A DNA stretch of 5,544 bases. Source: Microbacteriaceae bacterium UBA4731. Lineage in GTDB: Bacteria > Actinomycetota > Actinomycetes > Actinomycetales > Microbacteriaceae. The notes beneath the pieces were generated by a model. It was given only the letters and a program-made list of their open reading frames with translations, was not told where the DNA came from and searched no databases. The DNA is taken from NCBI GenBank assembly GCA_002404115.1, contig DHJB01000024.1:4792-10335 (forward strand), in the 5' to 3' direction. Within the stretch, counting starts at the first letter, position 1. The number at the start of each line of letters is the position of its first letter. Shown here one piece after another: positions 1 to 5,155 of this stretch. A program made the position numbers and the translations under genes.

Positions 1-44
1 ATGGTGTCGGCGAGGGCGGGGCCTGCGTCGTGGTGCTCGCTCAT
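1..44 (-). CDS. 5' end of an unidentified gene downstream of panC (lysS possible)
   Basis: Only 14 complete codons are visible, running off the left edge: an ATG at 44 followed by a polar stretch reading MSEHHDAGPALADT. A GGAG lies 6 nt upstream (51-54 on the plus strand), so the start is credible. The gene follows panC on the same strand after a 63-nt gap. In many actinobacteria lysyl-tRNA synthetase (lysS) lies downstream of the folate/pantothenate block, and a short polar N-terminal tail would fit it. The fragment does not look like the start of PanD, which normally begins close to the MLRTMLKSKIH type, nor like CoaX, which begins with a DxGNT motif. Fourteen residues cannot identify a family, so the lysS suggestion rests on context alone. 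Confidence 0.5.
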   Translation of the reverse strand, partial: MSEHHDAGPALADT

Positions 45-50
45 GCGGTT

Positions 51-54
51 CTCC
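51..54 (-). promoter_or_regulatory. Ribosome binding site of the left-edge gene
   Basis: GGAG sits 6 nt before the ATG at 44. It is the main reason to accept a new gene start in the 63-nt gap after panC. I see no recognisable -10 or -35 promoter boxes in the gap, so the gene may be read through from panC. Confidence 0.55.
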
Positions 55-90
55 GTCGGCGGGTCGCGGCGCGGGCTGGGCCCGGTCATG

Positions 91-105
91 ACCAGCGGTG
101 CTGGT
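91..105 (-). other. Short perfect hairpin just after the panC stop
   Basis: On the minus strand ACCAGC and GCTGGT form a 6-bp inverted repeat around a 3-nt ACC loop, starting two nucleotides after the panC stop codon. No T-run follows, so it is not a classical intrinsic terminator. It may protect the 3' end of the message, or be chance in a GC-rich gap. It is the only clear secondary-structure element in the 63 nt between panC and the next gene. Confidence 0.4.
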
Positions 106-107
106 GG

Positions 108-989
108 TTAGGTGATGTCCAGTGGGACGTTGTCGATGAGCCTGGTGGTGCCGACCAACGCCGCGACCAGCATCCTGGCCGGCCCGCGATAGTCGTCGTC
201 GACCGGAAGGAAGGTCTGCGGATGCACGACAACGAGATAGTCCAGTTTAACCAGTGGCTGGACGTCGATGAGCGCGCGCGCTGCGGCGACGGCCGCCTGG
301 GCTCCCTGTGAGGCGACGGATGCCGCCGCAGCGAGGCCGGCCGAGAGCGCGCGGGCGCTCTCCTGCTGGGCCGCGTCGAGGTACCGGTTGCGGCTGGAGA
401 GGGCGAGGCCGCTGGCTTCGCGCACGGTCGGGACGACCTCGATGGACGCCCGGAAGTTGAGATCGGCGACCATGCGCTCGACCAGGAACACCTGCTGCGC
501 GTCCTTCTGCCCGAAGACGACGGCGTCCGGATCGACGATGTTGATCAGCTTCGCGACCACGGTCAGCATTCCGTCGAAGTGCCCCGGCCGGGCCGCGCCC
601 TCGAAGAGCGTGCCGACGTGGCCGGCGGTGACCCGCGTCTCGGCGGCGCCCTCCGGGTACATCTCCCTCGCGCTCGGGGCGAACACGAACGGTACACCCA
701 GCTCGGCGACGGCCGCGACATCAGCCTCGAGCGTGCGCGGGTAGGTGCCGAGGTCCTCCCCCGCACCGAATTGCAGCGGGTTCACGAAGATGGACACGAC
801 GACGATGTCGCCGCGAGAGCGGGCGCGCTCCACGAGCGCGAGATGGCCGGCGTGCAGGGCGCCCATCGTGGGCACGAGCACGATCCGGGTGTCACCGCCG
901 ACCAGGGCGGAGTTCTCCGCGCTGAGGCACAGCCGGTCGCGTAGTTCGGCAACGGTGCCGATGACCTCTGGCATGGTGAGCACGGTCAC
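108..989 (-). CDS. panC: Pantothenate synthetase (pantoate--beta-alanine ligase)
   Basis: PanC joins pantoate and beta-alanine, using ATP, to give pantothenate, the precursor of coenzyme A; it acts in the cytosol through a pantoyl-adenylate intermediate. The 293-residue protein has the usual family length and the expected landmarks: the nucleotidyltransferase signature PTMGALHAGH at 40-49 (HxGH at 46-49), NPLQFG at 70-75, RPGHFDGM at 134-141, FGQKDAQQ at 159-166 (Lys162) and the KMSKS-like loop ALSSRN at 196-201. The C-terminal domain (about 190-293) is complete. The chosen start is a GTG at 989 that overlaps the stop of the upstream DUF2520 gene (GTGA). GGAGG lies only 4 nt upstream, so the in-frame GTG at 983 (10-nt spacing) is a real alternative that would remove two residues. 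It is the last gene of the overlapping chain and is followed by a 63-nt gap. No key residue appears to be missing. Confidence 0.97.
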   Translation of the reverse strand: MTVLTMPEVIGTVAELRDRLCLSAENSALVGGDTRIVLVPTMGALHAGHLALVERARSRGDIVVVSIFVNPLQFGAGEDLGTYPRTLEADVAAVAELGVPFVFAPSAREMYPEGAAETRVTAGHVGTLFEGAARPGHFDGMLTVVAKLINIVDPDAVVFGQKDAQQVFLVERMVADLNFRASIEVVPTVREASGLALSSRNRYLDAAQQESARALSAGLAAAASVASQGAQAAVAAARALIDVQPLVKLDYLVVVHPQTFLPVDDDYRGPARMLVAALVGTTRLIDNVPLDIT

Positions 990-1750
990 TGGTCCTCCGG
1001 GTTCGTGGGGTTGGAACGATCCTCGAGACCGTCGAGAGCCTCGAGGGCAGACATCCCCAGGGTATCCGGGCCGCTCCGGGCGAGAGCGTTCTCCATCGCC
1101 GAGCGCACGAGCGGCGCGATCACCGCGCCGGGCCGTTCGATCCCGATCCCTTCGAGCAGGCGCATCGCCTGCTCGATGATCGAGGTCGAAAACGCGGTGG
1201 CGGTTTCCACGGCCTCCGCGTAGCTCGGCCGGTCGGCCTCCGCCACGATGAGGGGTTCGCCGCCCATCTCCACGACCAGGGCCTGCCCGATCGGCAGCAC
1301 AGGTGTCGGGGCGGTCACCGCGAAGTAGCTGTCGGCGAGCCGCGCGATGTCCAGGCTGGTGCCGGTGAATGCCATGGCTGGGTGGATGGCCAGCGGAATG
1401 GCGCCGCCGGCCTGGGCGGGCGCGAGCACCGCCGTGCCGAAGCGCGCGGAGGTGTGCAGCACGAGCTGTCCCGGCTGCCAGGTGCCCGTGGCCGCGAGGC
1501 CGGCGACGAGGCTTTCCAGCTGGGCGTCCGGCACGGCGATGATGACCAGTTCGCTGCGCTCGACGATTTCCGGCACGGTCAGGATGGGCACGGCCGGGAG
1601 GATGGCTTCCGCGCGGTCGCGGCTCGCCTGCGAGATGGCGGAGATGCCGACGATGGCGTGGCCGGCGCCGGCGAGCGCGGCGCCGAGGATGGGGCCGACG
1701 CGGCCGGCACCGATGATGCCTACGCCGAGTCGTCCGGGACGCTGGGTCAT
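986..1750 (-). CDS. Rossmann-fold/DUF2520 oxidoreductase-like protein
   Basis: The 254-residue protein begins with a dinucleotide-binding Rossmann segment (GIIGAGRVG at 11-19), followed by a conserved-looking VPD (73-75), HTSA (99-102) and HPAMAFTG (133-140). The second half is helical, as in the Rossmann-like/DUF2520 families (PF10727/PF10728), which resemble the ketopantoate reductase, ProC and 6-phosphogluconate dehydrogenase folds. No reaction has been proven for this group as far as I know. The M. tuberculosis counterpart, Rv3603c, also lies directly before panC. The gene starts at an ATG overlapping the preceding stop (ATGA), with AGGAG 7 nt upstream (1758-1762), and ends in a GTGA overlap with panC. 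A role close to pantoate or pantothenate metabolism, for example as an NAD(P)-dependent reductase, is inference from position and fold. Compared with my recollection of the family (about 280-300 residues), the C-terminus looks short: I do not see the LTGPxxRGD-like segment expected near the end. Confidence 0.85.
   Translation of the reverse strand: MTQRPGRLGVGIIGAGRVGPILGAALAGAGHAIVGISAISQASRDRAEAILPAVPILTVPEIVERSELVIIAVPDAQLESLVAGLAATGTWQPGQLVLHTSARFGTAVLAPAQAGGAIPLAIHPAMAFTGTSLDIARLADSYFAVTAPTPVLPIGQALVVEMGGEPLIVAEADRPSYAEAVETATAFSTSIIEQAMRLLEGIGIERPGAVIAPLVRSAMENALARSGPDTLGMSALEALDGLEDRSNPTNPEDQ
994..998 (-). promoter_or_regulatory. Ribosome binding site of panC
   Basis: A full GGAGG precedes the GTG at 989 by 4 nt and the next in-frame GTG at 983 by 10 nt, so it supports initiation at one of these two codons. 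It lies inside the last codons of the DUF2520 gene. It is one of the strongest Shine-Dalgarno matches in the window, so panC may be translated partly independently of coupling. Confidence 0.6.
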
Positions 1751-3261
1751 TCGAAGGCTCCTGCCGTTTGGTTCCAGCGGTGGCTGGTGTCCAAGTTGGC
1801 GGATTCCACGGCTCCGGCCGCGATCCGCTCGAAGAGGCGCACGGCTTCGTCGACGTCGACGACGCTGAGGGACGCGACAACGGGCCCGGCGACGGTGTGC
1901 AGCCGCGCAGAGGCGAGCCGGAGCATCCGCCGAATCGGGCCCTGGTCGATGCCAACGCTCTGCAGCCTGGCCAGAGGCACGAGGATCAGTTCGCGCGAGA
2001 TCACCCCGCGGCGCAGCAGCGCGACCCCCGCGGAGACGGCGTAGCCGGTGCGGCGCCAGGAGAACGGACGCAGCCAGGCCGCGCGCCTCGGGGCGTTGAC
2101 GAAACCGTCGCTGCCGCCGGCCCCGCGCATCCCTCGTTCGATCAGCGCGCGCTGCTCGTCGCCGTTGAAGCCGGGGAGGATGAGCTCGAGCACCCGCGCG
2201 ACGTCGGAGAGGGTGCCGACGGGCAGCGTGGTCGTGTTGGCCTGGCCGGCCGCGCCCTTGTTCGTCGACCGGCCGGCCGTGTTGATGCGCACCTGCCACC
2301 AGCCGAACGGGCGCCAGAGGATCGGCTGGGAGACGCTGACCGCGTGGATGCGGCCCGGCGGGAGGGTCTCGTTGCTGGTGGAGAACAGGCCGAAGCCGAC
2401 CCGCACGCCGTCCGGCGTGCCGGCGATGCTGTAGCGCAGCGACTTCGTCATCCGGGTGAGGTAATACCCGGAGCTCCCGATGATGCCGGGGAGGATGGCG
2501 AAGAGCACCCAGACGCTGTCGGCAACGAAGACACTGACCAGGAGCGCGGCGACGGCCAGGAGCAGGAACAGCGTGAAGCCGCTCAGCACGATGGAACCCA
2601 GCAGCCGCCCCGGCGGGATCCGCACGACCGACTCCGGCGGGGCGGCGTCCGGGTCGAGCTCCGGCGCGAGGAAGTCGGTGACGCGGTCGGCGACGAACCC
2701 GGCCGCCGTCGGAGCGGGTTCGGGGTTCGCCTGGGCGGCGGCCAGCCGCACGCCGGACGCAAGACGGAGGATGTCCCGGCGGAGATCATCCGCCGGCGCC
2801 GACGACAGGTACGCGAGCTGCACGTTCGCGTCCTGCCCGGCCACGCTGACTTCGAGTCGAGCCACACCGAACAGGCGAGGGAGGAAGGGGCGCACGATGT
2901 TGACGCCCTGGATCCGGTCGAGGCGGGCCTTTCGGTTGCTGCGGAAGAGAAGTCCGCTGCGCACCTCGACGGCTTCCTCGTTCACCCGGAAGGAGTGCAT
3001 GCGCCAGGACAGGTAGAAACCGACCAGGATGACCGCGAGCACGACGAGGACGGCGAGCAGTGCCCAGCCCACCGCGCCGCGGCGGAAGATCTCGTCGATC
3101 GGGTCGCCGGTGGCGGCGGGCGCGCCGATGAACACGTCGATCAGGCGTTCGCGGAGGTTCGCGAGGACGAAGCCGATCACCGCCACCATGAAGATGCCGC
3201 CCCGCAGCAGCGGGCTTGCCGGGTGCAGCCGGTGCCACTCGCCATCGGCCAGTGAGGTCAC
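1747..3261 (-). CDS. Large membrane PH-domain protein (YdbT-like, three bPH2/DUF304 regions)
   Basis: This is a 504-residue integral membrane protein with two pairs of predicted hydrophobic helices (about 18-36 and 63-85; 220-247 and 250-268), each pair followed by a soluble bacterial PH-like region. PH-like region 1 is about 88-168 (FRVNEEAVEVRSGLLFRSNR, then LDRIQGVNIVRPFLPRLFG), region 2 about 275-362 (RYSIAGTPDGVRVGFGLFS, then LPPGRIHAVSVSQPILWRPFG), and region 3 about 404-480 (VALLRRGVISRELILVPLARLQSV). This matches the architecture of Bacillus subtilis YdbT, which is encoded beside a smaller YdbS; there the pair belongs to the SigmaW envelope-stress regulon and contributes to resistance to antimicrobial compounds. 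Function here is not established; a membrane or envelope role is inference. The start is a GTG at 3261 overlapping the stop of the small PH gene (GTGA). There is no good Shine-Dalgarno at normal distance, so it probably depends on termination-reinitiation. The open frame continues upstream, but that part lies antiparallel-free within the small PH gene and shows no family similarity. Confidence 0.88.
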   Translation of the reverse strand: MTSLADGEWHRLHPASPLLRGGIFMVAVIGFVLANLRERLIDVFIGAPAATGDPIDEIFRRGAVGWALLAVLVVLAVILVGFYLSWRMHSFRVNEEAVEVRSGLLFRSNRKARLDRIQGVNIVRPFLPRLFGVARLEVSVAGQDANVQLAYLSSAPADDLRRDILRLASGVRLAAAQANPEPAPTAAGFVADRVTDFLAPELDPDAAPPESVVRIPPGRLLGSIVLSGFTLFLLLAVAALLVSVFVADSVWVLFAILPGIIGSSGYYLTRMTKSLRYSIAGTPDGVRVGFGLFSTSNETLPPGRIHAVSVSQPILWRPFGWWQVRINTAGRSTNKGAAGQANTTTLPVGTLSDVARVLELILPGFNGDEQRALIERGMRGAGGSDGFVNAPRRAAWLRPFSWRRTGYAVSAGVALLRRGVISRELILVPLARLQSVGIDQGPIRRMLRLASARLHTVAGPVVASLSVVDVDEAVRLFERIAAGAVESANLDTSHRWNQTAGAFE

Positions 3262-3806
3262 AGTCCGGCCCGGCGGCTCTCCGCCAGCTCCACGAGGCGG
3301 TCGCGCAGGTTGTCGGCGTCGGCCTCGGTGAGGCCGGGGATCGCGACTCCCGTCGACGCGGCCGCGGTCACGAATTTGAGGTCGGCCAGGCCCAGCCACC
3401 GCGCGACGGGGCCGCGGGTGATGTCGACCAGTTGCATCCGCCCGTAGGGCACGGACACGAACCGCTGGAACATGATGCCCCGCCGGAACAGGAGGTCGTC
3501 CTGGCGCAGCTGGTAGCCGATCGAACGCACCCGGCGCGGTTCGAGCACGAGCGCTGCGAGGGTGATCACCGCGATCGCTGCGACGAGGTAGAGCAGCCAC
3601 TGCAGGTCGGTGAGCAACCAGAACAGGGCGGCCCCGCCGCAGGCGACGAGTCCGAAGATGATCGTGCCGACGATCTCCACCACCACATACCGGGGTGAGA
3701 CGCGCTTCCATTCCCCACCGGTGTCGAGGTCGAGGCGCCGCGAGGGTTCCCGGTCGGGCGTGAGCTGGTCAGCCGCGCCCTGGTCAGGCACTGACTGGTC
3801 AGGCAC
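3258..3806 (-). CDS. Small membrane PH-domain protein (YdbS-like, bPH2/DUF304)
   Basis: The 182-residue protein has a polar N-terminal tail (1-39), two hydrophobic helices (about 41-65 and 69-89) and one bacterial PH-like domain of the DUF304 family (about 95-175). The domain contains YQLRQDDLLFRRG (98-110), the RFVSVPYGRMQLVDITRGPVAR stretch (115-136) typical of the family, and a final helix, ADADNLRDRLVELAE. Size and layout match YdbS, the usual partner of the YdbT-like protein encoded immediately downstream with a GTGA overlap; the two probably form a membrane complex (inference). The start chosen is the GTG at 3806, which overlaps the DUF3180 stop by 8 bp and has GGGGAG 6 nt upstream. A second in-frame GTG at 3791 exists only because of a 15-bp duplication and lacks its own SD. 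The tail reads as degenerate five-residue repeats ending in DQ or DR. No enzymatic motif is visible and the function is unknown. Confidence 0.87.
   Translation of the reverse strand: MPDQSVPDQGAADQLTPDREPSRRLDLDTGGEWKRVSPRYVVVEIVGTIIFGLVACGGAALFWLLTDLQWLLYLVAAIAVITLAALVLEPRRVRSIGYQLRQDDLLFRRGIMFQRFVSVPYGRMQLVDITRGPVARWLGLADLKFVTAAASTGVAIPGLTEADADNLRDRLVELAESRRAGL
3270..3287 (-). other. Hairpin just upstream of the large PH gene start
   Basis: In the transcript CTGGCGG pairs with CCGCCGG (7 bp including one G-U) around an AGAG loop, 8 nt before the GTG start at 3261. The only SD-like purine run, GGAGAG, lies partly in this loop and 15 nt from the start in linear sequence. The hairpin lies inside the last codons of the small PH gene. 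In DNA of this GC content such stems arise by chance, so a regulatory role is only a possibility. Confidence 0.3.
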
Positions 3807-3811
3807 TGACT
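3750..3811 (-). repeat. 15-bp tandem repeat across the DUF3180 stop / small PH start
   Basis: Two perfect copies of a 15-bp unit (plus strand CTGGTCAGGCACTGA at 3780-3794 and 3795-3809) are joined head to tail, with two more bases of the period to 3811. A third unit at 3765-3779 matches 10 of 15 bases, and a fourth at 3750-3764 matches 8 of the first 10. On the coding strand the units translate as SVPDQ, SVPDQ, GAADQ, LTPDR. The first copy holds both the GTG start of the small PH gene and the stop codon of the DUF3180 gene; the second copy repeats both in frame. Because the period is a multiple of three, gain or loss of a unit keeps the reading frame. Confidence 0.85.
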
Positions 3812-4275
3812 TCTCCCCGCTCGCGCTCTTTCTGGTCGTCGTCCGGCGGGAGCGTGCAGAAGTGCTCGGCCACGAGACCGCCGGCGAGGAGCGCCGCGGC
3901 GCCGGCCGCCATGCCGATGGTGAGCCACAACGACGCAGCCGCCGGCAGGACGGACCGGCTGAGGACGTACAGCACGAGTCCGACTCCGAGGCCGAACAGC
4001 AGCGCACCGCTGAGGCTCGACGCCTTCGCCAGCACGGCGACCCGCATGGACAAGAATGGGTCGACGCGGCGCTTCTGTTTGCCCCTGGTCGCCTGGCGGA
4101 TCGGCCAGGCCAGGAGCACGACGATGACTCCGATGGCCACGAGCGTGATGGTCATCGTGAACGGCGGCACGAGGATGGGCAGGCCCGAGCTGGCGGTCGA
4201 AATCTCGATCAGGAATCCGAGCACGAGGCCGAGCATGCCGAACGCGAGGAGCGGGGTGGGGCTGCTTCGCTTCAT
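3799..4275 (-). CDS. DUF3180 family four-helix membrane protein
   Basis: This 158-residue protein has four hydrophobic segments (about 8-25, 40-58, 86-106 and 112-136). A strongly basic loop between helices 2 and 3 (RQATRGKQKRR, 60-70) and a basic N-terminus place both termini in the cytoplasm by the positive-inside rule. Features I associate with DUF3180 are RVAVLAKASSLSGALLFG (78-95) before and in helix 3 and the EHFCTLPPDDD motif (137-147) after helix 4; the tail is highly charged. The family is actinobacterial and regularly follows folK (M. tuberculosis Rv3605c). No biochemical function is known to me. It starts at an ATG overlapping the folK stop (ATGA), with only a weak upstream SD, which suggests coupling to folK translation. 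It ends overlapping the small PH gene by 8 bp. Association with folate or pterin handling at the membrane is a guess from position. Confidence 0.88.
   Translation of the reverse strand: MKRSSPTPLLAFGMLGLVLGFLIEISTASSGLPILVPPFTMTITLVAIGVIVVLLAWPIRQATRGKQKRRVDPFLSMRVAVLAKASSLSGALLFGLGVGLVLYVLSRSVLPAAASLWLTIGMAAGAAALLAGGLVAEHFCTLPPDDDQKERERGEVSA
3813..3818 (-). promoter_or_regulatory. Ribosome binding site deciding the small PH gene start
   Basis: GGGGAG lies 6 nt before the GTG at 3806, within the last codons of the DUF3180 gene. The duplicated GTG at 3791 is 21 nt away and has no purine-rich run of its own at the right distance, so this site favours the first copy as the start. Confidence 0.6.
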
Positions 4276-4793
4276 CGGTGGTCACCCACGTACGTGCGTG
4301 CGCTGTTGTCGCTGGCGGCGAGCAGGTCGCTGACCCGTCCGCGCCCGGGGATCACGGCGTCCGGTTCGAGCTCGAGCCAGGGCGCGAGCACGAAGTCACG
4401 CTGCCAGGCCCGCGGATGCGGGATGACCAGGCGGTCCTCGGAGAGCTCCAGGTCGCCGAACGCGATGATGTCGATGTCGAGGGTCCGGTCGCCCCACCGC
4501 TCTTCGCGCACCCGGCCGTGTTCGGCCTCGATGGCGTTGACTGCGTCGAGCAGCGTGTGCGGGTCGCCGCTGTAGCGGGCGGTGACGACCGCGTTGAGGT
4601 ACCAGGGGGCGCCGTCGTCGATGCCGTCGGGCTTCACCGCCGCGCTCTCGTAGAGGTGCGACACGGCGGTCAGCTCCACCCCGTCGATGTCGGCGATCGC
4701 GCGCGCGGCATCCCGGAGGGTGCTCTCCCGGTCGCCGAGGTTGCTGCCGAGGGCCAGGACGACGGATGCGCCGGCCGGCCCGCCCTGGCTCAC
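4272..4793 (-). CDS. folK: 2-amino-4-hydroxy-6-hydroxymethyldihydropteridine pyrophosphokinase (HPPK)
   Basis: HPPK transfers pyrophosphate from ATP to 6-hydroxymethyl-7,8-dihydropterin, producing the substrate used by FolP in tetrahydrofolate synthesis. The 173-residue protein carries the N-terminal LALGSNLGDR (13-22), the pterin-contacting YLNAVV (65-70), the RW...DRTLDIDI signature (99-109) with the two metal-binding aspartates (Asp106 and Asp108), and HPRAWQRDFVLAPW (126-139). Where E. coli has GPRTLDLDI this protein has GDRTLDIDI, a proline-to-aspartate difference that leaves the catalytic residues intact. The start is a GTG at 4793 in a GTGA overlap with folB, supported by GAGAGGA 7 nt upstream. 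It is one of three consecutive folate genes and overlaps the DUF3180 gene downstream by ATGA. Confidence 0.97.
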   Translation of the reverse strand: MSQGGPAGASVVLALGSNLGDRESTLRDAARAIADIDGVELTAVSHLYESAAVKPDGIDDGAPWYLNAVVTARYSGDPHTLLDAVNAIEAEHGRVREERWGDRTLDIDIIAFGDLELSEDRLVIPHPRAWQRDFVLAPWLELEPDAVIPGRGRVSDLLAASDNSARTYVGDHR

Positions 4794-5155
4794 GCGCGCG
4801 TCCTCTCGATGCGCACAGAGACATCCGTGAACGGCACGGAGATCGGGGCGTCCGGCTTGTGCACGGTGACCTGCACCTTCTCGGCGGCCTCGTGCGCAAG
4901 CACCACGGCCGCGATCCGTTCGGCGACGGTTTCGATCAGGTCGACCGGATTGTGCCGGGCCGCGTCGGTAACCTCGACGGCCAGCTCGCCGTAGTGGATC
5001 GTTCGGCCGACGTCGTCGCTGGCTGAGGCGACCGCGAGGTCGAGCCAGACGGTGACGTCGATGACAAAGTCCTGCCCATTTTCCCGCTCGAAGTCATAGA
5101 CGCCGTGGTGCGCGTTGACTCGCAGTCCGGTGAGGGTGATCGAGTCGGTGCTCAT
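4790..5155 (-). CDS. folB: Dihydroneopterin aldolase
   Basis: FolB cleaves 7,8-dihydroneopterin to 6-hydroxymethyl-7,8-dihydropterin and glycolaldehyde, the step just before FolK. The 121-residue length is typical. Visible landmarks are GLRVNAHHGVYDFERENGQ (10-28), the tunnelling-fold start with the conserved glutamate region at 23-25; VIDVTVWLDL (31-40); HYGELA (54-59) with the likely catalytic Tyr55; LIETVAERIA (73-82) with the pterin-anchoring Glu75; and VHKPDAPI (98-105) with Lys100. Proteins of this family assemble as ring-shaped octamers. The start is an ATG at 5155 overlapping the folP stop (ATGA); the upstream sequence has only a weak SD, so coupling to folP is likely. Its stop overlaps the GTG start of folK. 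No anomalies are seen. Confidence 0.96.
   Translation of the reverse strand: MSTDSITLTGLRVNAHHGVYDFERENGQDFVIDVTVWLDLAVASASDDVGRTIHYGELAVEVTDAARHNPVDLIETVAERIAAVVLAHEAAEKVQVTVHKPDAPISVPFTDVSVRIERTRA

Noticed and set aside
91..105. Intrinsic transcription terminator after panC
   Set aside because: The 6-bp stem with a 3-nt loop is not followed by a T-run on the minus strand, so it is recorded only as a hairpin.
990..1955. Upstream in-frame extension of panC, which could suggest a fusion protein
   Set aside because: The extension is Arg/Pro/His-rich, overlaps the well-supported DUF2520 gene in another frame, and a GGAGG with GTG start at the normal PanC N-terminus explains the gene.
1768..3255. 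Long plus-strand open frame of 495 codons
   Set aside because: It lies antisense to the large PH gene, is composed mainly of Arg, Glu, Asp, Gly and His as expected for a high-GC shadow frame, has no recognisable domain, and the opposite strand encodes clear bPH2 regions and membrane helices.
3262..3711. Upstream in-frame extension of the large PH gene
   Set aside because: It overlaps the small PH gene out of frame, is Arg/Pro/Gly-rich and lacks family similarity. The GTG at 3261 gives the expected YdbT-like length.
3807..4007. Upstream in-frame extension of the small PH protein
   Set aside because: The stretch is Ser/Arg/Cys-rich and overlaps the DUF3180 coding sequence. GGGGAG 6 nt before the GTG at 3806 gives a better start.
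3610..4575. Plus-strand open frame of 321 codons
   Set aside because: It is antisense to the small PH, DUF3180 and folK genes, crosses three well-supported gene boundaries and shows a low-complexity charged and serine-rich composition. It is a shadow frame.
4278..4994. Plus-strand open frame antisense to folK and folB
   Set aside because: Both opposing genes have intact catalytic motifs and normal lengths; this frame has no recognisable family or ribosome binding site.
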